Shown here: positions 47,705 to 57,600 of the stretch, in pieces | Layout of the letters: each line of letters opens with the position of its first letter | Position numbering within the stretch: the first letter of the stretch is position 1 | NCBI RefSeq assembly: GCF_000092925.1 | Contig: NC_014217.1 | Coordinates: forward strand, 2,914,001-2,978,000 | Source of the DNA: Ancylobacter novellus DSM 506 | Lineage (GTDB): Bacteria; Pseudomonadota; Alphaproteobacteria; Rhizobiales; Xanthobacteraceae | DNA length: 64,000 bases | Direction of reading: 5' to 3' | The notes under the pieces: generated by a model | What the model was told of the DNA's origin: nothing | Database searches by the model: none | Seen by the model: the letters and a program-made list of their open reading frames with translations, nothing else | Program-made: the position numbers and the translations under genes

Positions 47705-48178
47705 ATGACGAGCCGCCACCACGACGACCACGACCACAGCGCCTGCGTCGCCGACGCACTGGCGCGGGCGGAGGCGTCGTGCGGCGAGCGCGGCGCGCGG
47801 CTCACGCCGCTGCGCCGCCGCGTGCTGGAGGAACTGGCCGACAGCCATGTGCCGCTCGGCGCCTATGAGCTGGTGGAGCGGCTCGGCGCGTCTGGCGAGA
47901 AGCCGCCACCCATGTCGGTCTACCGCGCGCTGGATTTCCTGGTGTCGGAGGGCCTCGCCCACCGCATCGAGAGCCGCAACGCCTATATCGCCTGCGGTCG
48001 CGACCACGGCGCCGATGACGTGATCGTGTTCCTGATCTGCGAGCAGTGCGGGCTGACCTCCGAGGTTTCCTCGCACGCCATCGGCCGCGACCTCGCCTGG
48101 GCGACCCGCGCCGCCGGCTTCACGCCGCACACGCCGGTGATCGAGATCGTCGGCACCTGCGCCCGCTGTCGAAAATGA
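47705..48178 (+). CDS. zur: Fur family transcriptional regulator, probably Zur
   Basis: 157 residues from the ATG at 47705. The N-terminus has an unusual His/Asp cluster (HHDDHDH). The winged helix is RLTPLRRRVLEELADSHVPLGAYELVERL ... PMSVYRALDFLVSEGLAHRI; two CxxC pairs (CEQC, CARC) form the structural zinc site. Low similarity to iron-sensing Fur motifs (no HHDH core) and the His-rich start favour Zur, and the window also holds a znu operon 15 kb away with palindromic boxes. Divergent from bdhA. Confidence 0.82.
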   Translation: MTSRHHDDHDHSACVADALARAEASCGERGARLTPLRRRVLEELADSHVPLGAYELVERLGASGEKPPPMSVYRALDFLVSEGLAHRIESRNAYIACGRDHGADDVIVFLICEQCGLTSEVSSHAIGRDLAWATRAAGFTPHTPVIEIVGTCARCRK

Positions 48179-48184
48179 ACAAAG

Positions 48185-48511
48185 TCAGGAAAATTGAACG
48201 ATCAATTTCACATTTTCAATTGCATAGCCACTAACATCGGCAATTCGTCGACGAGCATCCTCAATTATATCAGGTATCTTTTCTCTGCCATCATTTTCTC
48301 TAGAGTCAGTGCTGTAAGAAGAGAACATGTCACTGGTGCTAATGCCCAATGCATCGGATATTTTTTCAAACATTTCTCGACGAGGGAGTACTCCATTCTT
48401 TTCCCAGTTCCATACAGCCGTCACGCTGACGCCCAATTGCGCAGCCAGCGCTGATTTGGTTAAATTTTTCGCTTTCCGAGCAGTCTCAATTCTAAACCCC
48501 AAATCATGCAT
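48185..48511 (-). CDS. XRE-family DNA-binding protein in an AT-rich island
   Basis: 108 residues from the ATG at 48511, after a near-perfect AGGAGGA site. A helix-turn-helix (KNLTKSALAAQLGVSVTAVWNWEKNG) is followed by a short tail ending DIIEDARRRIADVSGYAIENVKLIVQFS, with no ligand domain I recognise. The gene and its promoter are roughly 40-45% GC against about 70% around it, so recent acquisition is very likely. It is convergent with zur (7 bp apart) and divergent from ispG. It probably regulates its own promoter through the repeats at 48536-48618. Confidence 0.85.
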   Translation of the reverse strand: MHDLGFRIETARKAKNLTKSALAAQLGVSVTAVWNWEKNGVLPRREMFEKISDALGISTSDMFSSYSTDSRENDGREKIPDIIEDARRRIADVSGYAIENVKLIVQFS

Positions 48512-48535
48512 CGCAGTTCCTCCTAATCTGGACAC

Positions 48536-48618
48536 AGTGTTTCACGTTAAAATTAAAATGTCGAGGTAAATTTTAATTTAAGTGTTTCGACTGCGTTTTG
48601 TCACGCAATCGAAACACT
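48536..48618. promoter_or_regulatory. Operator-like repeats between the XRE gene and ispG
   Basis: Three copies of an AGTGTTTCR motif: 48536-48544, 48581-48590 and, inverted, 48609-48618; the last two are perfect 10-bp arms (AGTGTTTCGA / TCGAAACACT) with inner TGCG/CGCA pairing. A second inverted repeat pairs AAATTAAAA (48550-48558) with TTTTAATTT (48571-48579). All lie in the AT-rich stretch before ispG. They are the obvious binding sites for the XRE protein. Confidence 0.6.
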
Positions 48619-48671
48619 CACATTGCCGTCTTTGTGCTAAAGCCGCTCAAGCCATGCGTGAGGAGGATTTA

Positions 48672-49961
48672 ATGCTGGCCATCGTCGCCCCGGAGCTTGA
48701 AGCCGCCGGCCCGGCGCCGCGCCGCATGACGGTTCCCGTGCAGGTCGGCCGCGTCATGGTAGGCGGCGGCGCGCCGGTCGTCGTGCAGTCCATGACCAAT
48801 ACCGACACCGCCGACGCGGCGGGCACGGCGCTGCAGATCGCCCAGCTCGCCCGCGCCGGCTCGGAGATCGTGCGCATCACGGTCGACCGCGACGAATCCG
48901 CCGCCGCCGTGCCGGAGATCAAGGAGCGCCTGCTCAAGATGGGGCTCGACACCCCTATCGTCGGCGACTTCCACTATAATGGCCATCTGCTGCTGACGAA
49001 GTTCCCGGACTGCGCGGCGGCGCTCGACAAGTACCGCATTAATCCGGGCAATGTCGGCTTCGGCGAGAAGCGCGACCGTCACTTCGCCACCATCGTCGAG
49101 CAGGCGATAAAGCACGACAAACCGGTGCGCATCGGCGCCAACTGGGGCTCGCTCGACGGTGACCTGCTCACCGCGCTGATGGACCAGAATGCCAAGCTCC
49201 CGCGCCCGGCGGACGCCCGCGCGGTCACCCGCGAGGCGCTGGTGCGCTCCGCCCTGCTCTCGGCGGCGCTCGCCGAGGAGATCGGCCTGCCGAAGGAGAA
49301 GATCATCCTCTCCGCCAAGGTCTCGGCGGTGCAGGACCTGATCACCGTTTATGCCGAGCTCGCCCGTCGTGCCGACTATGCGCTGCATCTCGGCCTCACC
49401 GAGGCGGGCATGGGCTCGAAGGGCATCGTCGCCTCGACCGCCGCCATGGGTGTCTTGCTGCAGCAAGGCATCGGCGACACCATCCGGGTCTCGCTCACCC
49501 CCGAGCCCGGCGGCGACCGCACCCGCGAGGTGACGGTGGCGCAGGAGATGCTGCAGACCATGGGCCTGCGCACCTTCGTGCCGCTGGTCGCCGCCTGCCC
49601 CGGCTGCGGGCGCACCACCTCCACCACCTTCCAGGAACTCGCCTTCGAGGTGCAGGACTTCATCCGCACCTCCATGCCCGAATGGAAGAAGCACTATCCC
49701 GGCGTCGAGACGCTGAACGTCGCGGTGATGGGCTGCATTGTTAACGGCCCAGGCGAAAGCAAGCACGCCGACATCGGCATCTCCCTGCCCGGCACCGGCG
49801 AGTTCCCCACCGCCCCGGTCTATCTCGACGGCAAGAAGGCCATGACCCTGCGCGGCCCGACCCTGCGCGAGGACTTCAAGAAGATCGTCGAGGACTATGT
49901 TGCGCGTCGTTTCGGCGTCGGCGCGAGCGCGGCGGCCGCCGGCGTGGACGCGGCGGAGTAG
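48672..49961 (+). CDS. ispG: Flavodoxin-dependent (E)-4-hydroxy-3-methylbut-2-enyl-diphosphate synthase
   Basis: 429 residues from the ATG at 48672 with AGGAGGA 5 bp upstream; longer frames run into the AT-rich island. IspG makes HMBPP in the MEP isoprenoid pathway. [24 protein letters not shown] is the conserved start, and the 4Fe-4S ligands are CPGCGRT and CIVNGPGES. Its promoter lies inside or next to the acquired AT-rich segment with the XRE operators, an unusual setting for an essential gene. Confidence 0.96.
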   Translation: MLAIVAPELEAAGPAPRRMTVPVQVGRVMVGGGAPVVVQSMTNTDTADAAGTALQIAQLARAGSEIVRITVDRDESAAAVPEIKERLLKMGLDTPIVGDFHYNGHLLLTKFPDCAAALDKYRINPGNVGFGEKRDRHFATIVEQAIKHDKPVRIGANWGSLDGDLLTALMDQNAKLPRPADARAVTREALVRSALLSAALAEEIGLPKEKIILSAKVSAVQDLITVYAELARRADYALHLGLTEAGMGSKGIVASTAAMGVLLQQGIGDTIRVSLTPEPGGDRTREVTVAQEMLQTMGLRTFVPLVAACPGCGRTTSTTFQELAFEVQDFIRTSMPEWKKHYPGVETLNVAVMGCIVNGPGESKHADIGISLPGTGEFPTAPVYLDGKKAMTLRGPTLREDFKKIVEDYVARRFGVGASAAAAGVDAAE

Positions 49962-49977
49962 GCTGCCTTCTCTCCAT

Positions 49978-50095
49978 CGTCATCCGGCCCCCGGGTCTTG
50001 CCTTGGGTAAGCCCAAGGGCAGGCTCCGCGCAGCGAGAGCCGGGATCGCTTCCCGATATTTGTGCGCATAGGCCTGATGGCCGTCCGGGATCACG
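49978..50095. repeat. Degenerate family C repeat
   Basis: Starts CGTCATCCGGCCC, contains GAGAGCCGGGATCGC and ends GGCCGTCCGGGATCACG. An insertion rich in GGGTCTTGCCTTGGG separates the halves. It follows the ispG stop by 16 bp. Confidence 0.65.
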
Positions 50096-50112
50096 ATGTC
50101 GGAACAGGGACC

Positions 50113-50213
50113 ACGTCATCCCCGGGCTTGGCCCGGGGATCCACGTCTTTCTCGTTTCACGTTGTCGCTCATTCCAGGTCGTGGATGCCCGGGCCAAGCC
50201 CGGGCATGACGGC
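50113..50213. repeat. Palindromic intergenic repeat, family A, copy 4
   Basis: CACGTCATCCCCGGGC at the left and GCCCGGGCATGACGG at the right, both halves forming perfect hairpins (CCCCGGGCTTGGCCCGGGG; CCCGGGCCAAGCCCGGG). It is only 17 bp from the degenerate family C copy. Confidence 0.88.
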
Positions 50214-50373
50214 ATAGGCGGAAGGGATGACGGCCCCTGGGATCTCTGAGGAATATAATCCTAGACAAAGCCTCCCCCATCTGCCATCCTTGCCTCACCT
50301 CGTCCCGATGAGGGGGCGCAACCGGAGCGGCCGGCTCGCGCGGGACGGGGGGCGGTGGCCGTCTGGCGGGGAT

Positions 50374-50801
50374 AACGCACCTCGTCCGGGCGGCGGCCCA
50401 AGCCGTGCGTTCCCGGCTCGCACTTTCCGCGAGTCACCGTGGCTGGCGCTAACCGGTTCGCCGGCAAGCGCGCAAGCCCCCCAGCGGAGGATAGCAACGG
50501 TAGTTCCTCCGGGGGCCGCATGGAGCAAGCCCGAAAACACCGCGTGCGGGGCGCCGGGCACGGCGCGTCGGTTGGTTGAATGAAGGCTTGCACCACCTTT
50601 TCACAATCGGTGCAGGCGACCGCCGGAGTGTCCGCTCCGGCGCCCCGCACGCCCTTCCTCGAAGGGCGACCGGAAGGCCCGAACCTCCGCACCGAAAGGT
50701 GACGGGGCGATCTGGCATGCCTGAGCGGTACCAGCGTTGCGCGCGTGCCCCTTTCGGCGTAAAAGCCCGCGCTCGCCCGAGCCTGTGAATGGCAGGGCTT
50801 T
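50374..50801 (+). ncRNA. Highly structured region upstream of asd (RNA candidate)
   Basis: No convincing gene on either strand, but a dense series of perfect hairpins: 50374-50380/50405-50411 (7 bp), 50446-50471 (5+4 bp, TTCG loop), 50476-50481/50511-50516 with inner 50486-50490/50506-50510 (6+5 bp), 50589-50594/50609-50614 (6 bp), 50621-50628/50635-50642 (8 bp), 50650-50657/50661-50668 (8 bp), 50690-50693/50698-50701 (GAAA tetraloop), and 50762-50768/50795-50801 (7 bp) which ends one base before the asd ribosome site. It may be a long structured leader of asd, a separate RNA, or both. It does not fit tmRNA, RNase P or lysine riboswitch consensus as far as I can see. Strand is assigned from position before asd. 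Confidence 0.4.
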
Positions 50802-50814
50802 CAGGAGAATGATC

Positions 50815-51852
50815 ATGGGCTACAAGGTCGCCATCGTCGGTGCCACAGGCAATGTGGGCCGCGAAATGCTCGACATCCTCGCCGAACGCGGCTTTCCCGC
50901 GGACGAGGTCGTTGCGCTCGCCTCCCGCCGTTCGGTCGGGACGGAGGTCTCCTTCGGCGACAAGACCCTGAAAGTCAAAGCCCTCGAGCATTACGACTTC
51001 TCCGACACCGACATCTGCCTGATGTCGGCCGGCGGCGAGGTGTCCAAGGAATGGTCGCCCAAGATCGGCCGCCAGGGCTGCGTCGTGATCGATAATTCCT
51101 CGGCCTGGCGCTACGATTCGGACGTGCCGCTGATCGTGCCGGAAGTGAATGCCGACGCCATCAAGGGCTTCACCAAGAAGAACATCATCGCCAACCCGAA
51201 CTGCTCGACCGCCCAGCTCGTCGTGGCGCTGAAGCCGCTGCACGACAAGGCGACGATCAAGCGCGTTGTCGTTGCGACCTACCAGTCCGTCTCCGGCGCC
51301 GGCAAGGACGCCATGGACGAGCTGTTCGCGCAGACCCGCGCCGTGTTCGTGTCGGACCCGGTCGAGGCGAAGAAATTCCCCAAGCGCATCGCCTTCAACG
51401 TCATTCCTCACATCGACGTCTTCATGGAGGACGGCTACACGAAGGAGGAATGGAAGGTGATGGCGGAGACCAAGAAGATCCTCGATCCGAAGATCAAGCT
51501 CACCTGCACCGCGGTGCGCGTGCCGGTCTTCATCGCCCATTCCGAAGCCGTGAACGTCGAGTTCGAGAACCCGATCACGGCGGAGGAGGCGACCGAGGTC
51601 CTGCGCAACGCGCCGGGCGTGCTGGTGGTCGATAAGCGCGAGCCGGGCGGCTACATCACGCCCTATGAGGCGGCCGGCGAGGACGCGACCTACATCTCGC
51701 GCATCCGCGAGGATGCGACGGTGGAGAACGGCCTCAGCTTCTGGTGCGTCTCCGACAACCTGCGCAAGGGCGCGGCGCTGAACGCGGTGCAGATCGCGGA
51801 AGTGCTGGTCAACCGCAAGCTGCTGCAGCCGAAGTCCGCCAAGGCGGCCTGA
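50815..51852 (+). CDS. asd: Aspartate-semialdehyde dehydrogenase
   Basis: 345 residues from the ATG at 50815 with CAGGAG upstream. It reduces aspartyl phosphate to the semialdehyde for lysine, diaminopimelate, threonine and methionine. Cofactor motif VAIVGATGNVGREML, active-site cysteine in NPNCSTAQLV, substrate motif TYQSVSGAGKDAMDEL and the catalytic His region RVPVFIAHSEAVNVE are all present. It is preceded by about 440 bp of structured DNA and followed by a terminator. Confidence 0.98.
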   Translation: MGYKVAIVGATGNVGREMLDILAERGFPADEVVALASRRSVGTEVSFGDKTLKVKALEHYDFSDTDICLMSAGGEVSKEWSPKIGRQGCVVIDNSSAWRYDSDVPLIVPEVNADAIKGFTKKNIIANPNCSTAQLVVALKPLHDKATIKRVVVATYQSVSGAGKDAMDELFAQTRAVFVSDPVEAKKFPKRIAFNVIPHIDVFMEDGYTKEEWKVMAETKKILDPKIKLTCTAVRVPVFIAHSEAVNVEFENPITAEEATEVLRNAPGVLVVDKREPGGYITPYEAAGEDATYISRIREDATVENGLSFWCVSDNLRKGAALNAVQIAEVLVNRKLLQPKSAKAA

Positions 51853-51880
51853 GCAGCGCTTCCGGCGCTTCGATCAATCC

Positions 51881-51904
51881 GACGGCCGCCCTCGGGCGGC
51901 CGTC
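51881..51904 (+). terminator. Terminator hairpin after asd
   Basis: A perfect 10-bp stem (51881-51890 / 51895-51904) with a CTCG loop, followed by GTCGTTTCAC. The T run is short, so strength is uncertain. It lies 28 bp past the asd stop. Confidence 0.75.
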
Positions 51905-51988
51905 GTCGTTTCACGAGGCCGCGTCACCATTCCGCCGAACTCGCCCGCCAGACAGGAACGCGTGGCGGCATGTGCGGGGAAGACATTC

Positions 51989-52624
51989 ATGTTCCGGCGA
52001 CTATTGGTGGCGGCGCTCGCCTTCATCGGCCTGATCGGGCCGGCGCTGGCCCATCCGCATGTGTGGGTGGAGGTGCGCTCGCAGCTCGACTACGCGCCGG
52101 ACGGCACGCTCACCGGCGTCAAGCACGCGTGGAAGTTCGACGAGGCCTTTTCCAGCTACGCGCTGCAGGGGCTGGAGACCACGCCCGACGGCAAGCCCAG
52201 CGACAAGACGCTGAAGGAGCTGGCGCAGGTCAACATCGATTCCCTCAAGGAATTCGACTATTTCACCTACGCCAAGCGCGGCAAGGAAGACGAGAAATTC
52301 CTGCCGCCGACCAATTATTCGCTAACCTATGACGGCACGCAGCTCACCCTGCACTTCACTTTGCCCTTCGAGAAGCCGCAGGCGAAGAAGGGCGCGCTGA
52401 CGCTCGACGTCTACGACCCGACCTATTTCGTCGCCTTCCAGCTCGCCGATGACGATCCGATCAAGCTCGCCGGCGATGCCGCTGGCTGCGCGCTCACTTT
52501 GCACCGGCCGGACCCGGCGGCGACCAATTCGTCGAACCTCACCGAGAGCTTCTTCAACGCGCTGACATCGTCGAGCCAGTTCGGCTCGCAATTCGCCAAC
52601 CGCGTCACGGTGACCTGCTCGTGA
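51989..52624 (+). CDS. DUF1007 family periplasmic protein
   Basis: 211 residues from the ATG at 51989. A signal peptide (FRRLLVAALAFIGLIGPALA) ends at ALAHPHVWVEV; the mature protein starts with the His-Pro-His motif that is typical of DUF1007 and likely binds metal. The rest fits the family (GVKHAWKFDEAFSSYALQGLE; KEFDYFTYA; YDPTYFVAFQ). It overlaps the nickel/cobalt transporter gene by 4 bp (GTGA). The usual reading is that DUF1007 is a periplasmic partner of NicO transporters. Confidence 0.88.
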   Translation: MFRRLLVAALAFIGLIGPALAHPHVWVEVRSQLDYAPDGTLTGVKHAWKFDEAFSSYALQGLETTPDGKPSDKTLKELAQVNIDSLKEFDYFTYAKRGKEDEKFLPPTNYSLTYDGTQLTLHFTLPFEKPQAKKGALTLDVYDPTYFVAFQLADDDPIKLAGDAAGCALTLHRPDPAATNSSNLTESFFNALTSSSQFGSQFANRVTVTCS

Positions 52625-53583
52625 GGCAGCGCCTCCTCCTCGCCACGCTGGCCATCGCCGCCGGCTGGCTGAGCCTGCACCCCGCCTTCGCGCAGAGCCC
52701 GTTCGGCGTCGGCGCCCCGCCTCCGCCCCCGGAGAGCGGCGGGATCGCCGGCTACATCCTCGCCAAGCAGGCGGAGTTCTACCGGCTGCTCACCTCGGCG
52801 GTGCGTGCCTCCAAGCAGGACGGCAGCGCGCTCGCTTTGCTGGGCGGCATCTCCTTCGCCTATGGCATCTTCCACGCCGCCGGCCCCGGCCATGGCAAGG
52901 CGGTGATCTCCTCCTACCTCCTGGCCAATGAGGCGACGCTCAAGCGCGGCATTGGCCTCGCCTTCGCCAGCGCGTTTGCGCAGGCGCTGGCCGCCATCCT
53001 CGTCGCCGGCGTCTTCGCGGTGATCCTCGGCGCCACCGCCGCCTCGATGAGCCGGGCGGTCACTATCGTCGAGATCGCCGCCTATGGGCTGATCGTGCTG
53101 ATCGGCCTGCGCCTCGCCTACATCAAGGGCCGCGCGCTGCTCGCCGCCTGGCGCGGCGTGCCGGCCCATGTCCACGGCCCGGATTGCGGCTGCGAGGACG
53201 GGCACGGCCACATGCCCGGTCCGGAGGAACTGCCCAAGGGCAATAGCTGGCGCGAATGGTGGGGCGCGGTGCTCTCGGTCGGGCTGCGCCCCTGCTCGGG
53301 CGCCATACTGGTGCTGGTCTTCGCGCTGACCCAGGGCATCTTCTGGGTCGGCGCCGCTTCGACCCTGCTCATGGGCGTGGGCACGGCGATCACGGTGAGT
53401 GCCATCGCCGCCATCGCCGTCTTCGCCAAGCGCGCGGCGGTGCGCCTCGCCGCCAACCGGCCGGGTTCGGCAGGCACGGTGATGCTGCGCGGCGTCGAGT
53501 TCCTCGCCGCACTGGCGCTGATCGCCTTCGGCCTCGCGCTGATGCTCGGCTTCATGGCCAGCGAGCGCCTGACGCTGGGGTGA
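52621..53583 (+). CDS. NicO/RcnA-like nickel-cobalt transporter
   Basis: 320 residues from a GTG overlapping the DUF1007 stop. It has a signal-like first helix and then about six membrane segments. The metal motif HAAGPGHGKAVISSYL and the His-rich loop HVHGPDCGCEDGHGHMPG between helices 3 and 4 are NicO hallmarks, and SVGLRPCSGAILVLVFAL is the matching second motif. Direction of transport (uptake or efflux) and metal cannot be told from sequence. Cobalt supply for the cobalamin pathway is a reasonable guess; zinc is another. Confidence 0.9.
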   Translation: MRQRLLLATLAIAAGWLSLHPAFAQSPFGVGAPPPPPESGGIAGYILAKQAEFYRLLTSAVRASKQDGSALALLGGISFAYGIFHAAGPGHGKAVISSYLLANEATLKRGIGLAFASAFAQALAAILVAGVFAVILGATAASMSRAVTIVEIAAYGLIVLIGLRLAYIKGRALLAAWRGVPAHVHGPDCGCEDGHGHMPGPEELPKGNSWREWWGAVLSVGLRPCSGAILVLVFALTQGIFWVGAASTLLMGVGTAITVSAIAAIAVFAKRAAVRLAANRPGSAGTVMLRGVEFLAALALIAFGLALMLGFMASERLTLG

Positions 53584-53602
53584 GGCCCGCCTGCATCAAC
53601 AG

Positions 53603-53720
53603 CCTGCGTCCTTCGAGGCCCGGCTGCGCCGGGCACCTCAGGATGAGGCTGGACAGGGATTTGCGGAAACCGGCCTCATGCTGAGGTGCCACCCGCAGGG
53701 TGGCCTCGAAGCACGCAGGC
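53603..53720. repeat. Family B repeat in rearranged order
   Basis: 53603-53648 is the right half (CGTCCTTCGAGG to CACCTCAGGATGAGG) and 53673-53720 is a left half of the CTCATGCTGAGGTG variant ending GAAGCACGCAGG. The halves are swapped compared with complete copies. It fills the gap between the convergent NicO and acetoacetate decarboxylase genes. Confidence 0.82.
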
Positions 53721-53724
53721 CCGC

Positions 53725-54465
53725 TCAATCCTTCAGATAGTCGTGCACCACCTTGCCGAGGCCCAGCGTGAGATCGGTGCGCATGTGCACGGCGGAGAGT
53801 ACCTCCAGCACGGGGAGCTTGGCGACGTCGCAGATGGCGTGCGGGAACAGGCCGAGCGCCGCCGGGCCGGTCCAAGCCTCCTTCAGCGTGACGTTCTCGA
53901 GATAATATTCGACCAGTTCGCACACCCGCGCCGTGCCGTCGACATGCGGGATGATCTTGATCATCCAGTTCGGCGCGGCCAGCGACTTGAGCACGGCGTC
54001 ATGGTCGAGCGCCTCGTACTTGTAGCCCATGGTGGCGGAGGCGCAGAGCACGCTGCCGTAATGCAGGCTCCCTACCAGCACGTCGCTCTCGACGGCCATT
54101 TTCGGCTTGGCGAGCTTCTTCGGGAAGCCCCACAGCTCGCGCCCGCCGGCGATGGGCGACTCGTCGTCGAGATACATCGCATGGACATAGCCGCCCTTGC
54201 GGCCTTCGAACTCCACCGGGATCACCTGCCCGGTCTCGGTGTAGTCGCCGAAGCCGGTCGAATCCGGCATGCGGATGAACTCATATTTGACGATCGGCTC
54301 GATGACCTTCAGCGGCTCGGGCACCACCTTCTCCAGCGCCGCCGGATCGGTGCGGTAGGTGACGATGAAGAACTCGCGGTCGAAGAAGCGATACGGCCCC
54401 TTGGGATAGGAAGGGCTGGTCAGCGGCATGGAATAGGCGGTGCGGCGGACGTCCTCGATCTTCAT
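53725..54465 (-). CDS. adc: Acetoacetate decarboxylase
   Basis: 246 residues from the ATG at 54465, close to the 244 of the clostridial enzyme. The catalytic lysine region [13 protein letters not shown] is intact, as are [21 protein letters not shown] and the family pattern [15 protein letters not shown]. It makes acetone and CO2 from acetoacetate by a Schiff base. Acetone-using Xanthobacteraceae exist, but no carboxylase gene is in the window, so its role may be to remove acetoacetate from PHB breakdown. Divergence from an operon partner is not seen; it stands alone. Confidence 0.93.
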   Translation of the reverse strand: MKIEDVRRTAYSMPLTSPSYPKGPYRFFDREFFIVTYRTDPAALEKVVPEPLKVIEPIVKYEFIRMPDSTGFGDYTETGQVIPVEFEGRKGGYVHAMYLDDESPIAGGRELWGFPKKLAKPKMAVESDVLVGSLHYGSVLCASATMGYKYEALDHDAVLKSLAAPNWMIKIIPHVDGTARVCELVEYYLENVTLKEAWTGPAALGLFPHAICDVAKLPVLEVLSAVHMRTDLTLGLGKVVHDYLKD

Positions 54466-54619
54466 GGCGGGCCCTCGTGCTGAACGGTAGCCCAGCCTAG
54501 TCGACAATACTGCGCTGCAACAGCGCGAAGCGCGTCACTGGCATGTCACGATGCGGCGTACCGGCAAAGGCGGGCGGCCGGCAGCGCGTCTCCGCGCCAC
54601 CGCCCGCGGGAAGCGTCGA

Positions 54620-57600
54620 TCAGAAGCGGTAGGTCAGGCCGCCCTTGATCGCGTTGGTGTCTACGTCGCTGGCGAACTGGCCCTCATAGCCGACGTTCAG
54701 CGACAGGTTCTGGCCGATGTTGAGATCGATGCCGGCGCCGAGCACGAAGCTGTCCTCAGCGATCGGCGCGCCGGCCACGGTAAAGGCGCCGCCGGTCGAA
54801 GCGAAGGACATGGCGACTTCCGGGGACAGGTCGCCATAGGCATGGCGCCAGGCAAGCGTCGCATGCGGCGTCACCGTGCCTTCGCCCACCGCGAAGCTGG
54901 TGGCGAGGCGCAGGCCGAGGGTCGAATAGGGCACGTCATAGGACAGGCCCGACGAGGACAGGCCGAGGACCGGCGCGTTGGTCTCGACGAAGCTGTCGGT
55001 GTCGATCCAGCTCCAGGCCATCTGCGCGAAGGGCTCGAAGGCGATGCCGGCCGCCTCGACCGCATAGGCGGCCTCGACGAAGACGTTGGCGGTCGAGCCG
55101 TCATAGGAGCCGAGCGGGTTCTCGGCGAGGCCGAGCATCGCCGCCGTCCGCTTGGTGTCGACGTCGCTCCAGCCATAGCTGGCGCCGCCGCGCAGGCGCC
55201 AGGCGTCGAGGCTGGCGCCGGCATAGGCGGCGATCAGCGCGGTGTCCGCGTCGGCGCTGCTCAGCCGGTCGTCGATGTCGGTGCTGGACGAGGTGTAGCC
55301 GGCGGCTAGGCCGAAGGTGGCGTTGCCACTGGTGACATCGGCGCCGGCGAGGAAGCCGCCGAGCGAGCTATCGATATCGGCGGCATTGCCGTTGCCGTCG
55401 GTGCTGTTCCACTGGCCGAAGCCCTGCGCCCAGGTGGCGTAGACCGGGCCGGCCGGCTCGAGCGGCGCGGCCTTCACCGGGAACGGGCTCGCCGGCTCCG
55501 GCGCCCTGGCGGCATAGGCGGTCACCGGGCCGCCGGCGGCGAGCGCCGCCATGGCCGGCGAGTCCCCGGCGGCGGATGCCTGGCGCAGGCGGCCGACCAG
55601 CGTGTCGGCGACCAGGTTCGACTGGTAGAACAGCGTGGTGCCGACCGAGGCATGCACCTCGCCGGAGAGCAGGTCGAAGCCCTCGGCGATCGCCGCCTGG
55701 TCGCCCGCCGTGGCGGCGAAGACGGTCGACTGCAGCAGCCCGCCATTGGCGAACTCGATGGCGTTCGCCACCGCGCGCTGGTTGGCGGTCTGGGCGAGGC
55801 TGGCGAAGGAGGTGCCATTGCGCTCCAGCGTCAGCGTCACCGACGCACCGTCGCGGCCGAGCGTCGGGTCGATGAACAGGAAGTCCTGCGCCATCGTGAT
55901 GCCGTCGAACTTGCCGTCCGGCGTGGTCGTCGCATCGGCCGAGACGATGGTGTAGACGGCGCCGACATTGAGCGGCCCACCCTCGCTGGAGAGCATCACC
56001 GTGCCGCCATTGATCGCCGAGGTGTCGGCGACGATCCGGTCGGAGCTCGTCTGGTTGAACTCGACGACATAGGTCGAGCCCGTGTCGAAGGTCGCCGTGC
56101 CGTTCACCGTGACGGTGCCGATCGAGTTGCCCGGGGTAACCGTGCCGCCATTGCCGACGGTCAGCGAGCCGAGCGTGGCGTTGCCGCCCAGCGTCGCCCC
56201 GTTGGCGATGGTCAGCGCCACCGAGGGCAGCGCGCCGTTGAGCACGAAGCTGCCGTCCACCACCACGGCGCCGGCGAAGTCGCTGCTGCCGGTGCCGGTG
56301 AAACTCGAACCCTCGCCGATCAGCAGCGTGCCAAAGTCGCGATACTGCGCCTCGTCGCCGAGCAGGCCGAGATTGAAGCTGCCGCTGCCGCCGAGCTCGA
56401 AGGTGTTGTCGCCGTCGCCGCCGGTGACGTAGCCGGTGACCTGGCTCCCCGAGCGGTAGACGAACAGGTCGTCGCCACCGCCCATGTCGACCGCCTTGGC
56501 GTTGTCGCTGCTGATGACACCGGCGTTGACGATGACGTCGTCATTGTCACCGATGAAGGTCACCGCGACACCGTCCGAAACGACCGTGCCCTCGTTGATT
56601 AGCGTGGTGGCGAAGGGCGCCGGGCCCTGCGAGCTGTCATCGATCAGGATGGCGCGGCCAACGTCGTCCTGGCCTTCATTGGCGTAGTTGTCGAAGGCCT
56701 GGATGGTGGCGCCGGCATGGTTGTGGATGAGGCCGCCGCCGGCGGCGATGCCGTCCGCCGTGTTCGGATCGCCGTCATTGGTGCCGGTGGCGCCGGTGCC
56801 CTGGATCAGGCCGTAATTGTGCAGAATCACCTGCCCGTCGACGTCCACGCCGTCGCCGTCGCCGTCCGGCGTGCCGTCGGCCGTGTCCTCGTCGTCGTCG
56901 AGCAGGCCGGTCACGGCGCCCTGGATGGTGCCGTAATTGGTGATGGTGACGATGGTGTCGCCGGTGCTGTCGACGTTGATGCCCGAGCCGTTGCGGCCGA
57001 GGATCATGCCACCAGCCTCGTTTGTCACGGTGACAGCGCCATCGCCGGTGACACCATGTTTCGCCCCGAGGATCTCGCCACCGGTCTTGTTCAGAACCGA
57101 GCCGCCGGCGCCCTGGAAGTCGACGCCGTCGCCGTCGCTGGTGAGGTCCGTCGACTGGATGACGCCGTAATTGATCACGCTGGCGAAGGCGCCGGGACGG
57201 ATGCCGTCGGCTTCCGAGGACTGCAGGACGCCGGTGGCGTGGTTGATGATGGTGATCGTGTTGGTCGCCGAGGTGAGGTCGGCGAAGTCGAGCGCCTGGC
57301 CGGCGCCGCCGTCGATCAGCCCATGGTTCTCGATGGTGATGACCGCGCTGGAGGCGTTGTTGTCGGCGTCGGCGGCGATCTTGAAGGCATCGTCGCCGCC
57401 GATGATCTTGCCGCCTTCCTCATTTACGAGGGTGAAGGTCGAGACGTTCTCGATATTGCCTTCGTCGTCGAATTTCAGCGCGCGGTCGTCTTCGTTGAGG
57501 GTCTGGATCGTGCCGGAATTGATCAGGGTGATGGCGCCGCTGCCGAAGCGGATGGCGTCGTTCTCCTGCGCGGTGATGCTGCCGCTGTTCTCGATCACCA

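Noticed and set aside
48179..48671. Prophage or insertion sequence remnant
   Set aside because: Only one gene, no integrase, transposase or clear att or terminal repeats; kept as an acquired island only.
48582..48671. N-terminal extension of IspG into the AT-rich region
   Set aside because: The ATG at 48672 has AGGAGGA upstream and gives the family N-terminus; the extension overlaps operator repeats.
50261..50692. 143-residue open frame on the minus strand before asd
   Set aside because: Composition is not protein-like, no ribosome site, and the DNA is explained better by RNA hairpins.
50374..50801. tmRNA, RNase P RNA, cobalamin or lysine riboswitch
   Set aside because: No ANDN-type tag codons on either strand, no GAGGAAAGTCC or ACAGAA boxes of RNase P, and no lysine or cobalamin riboswitch core found by eye.
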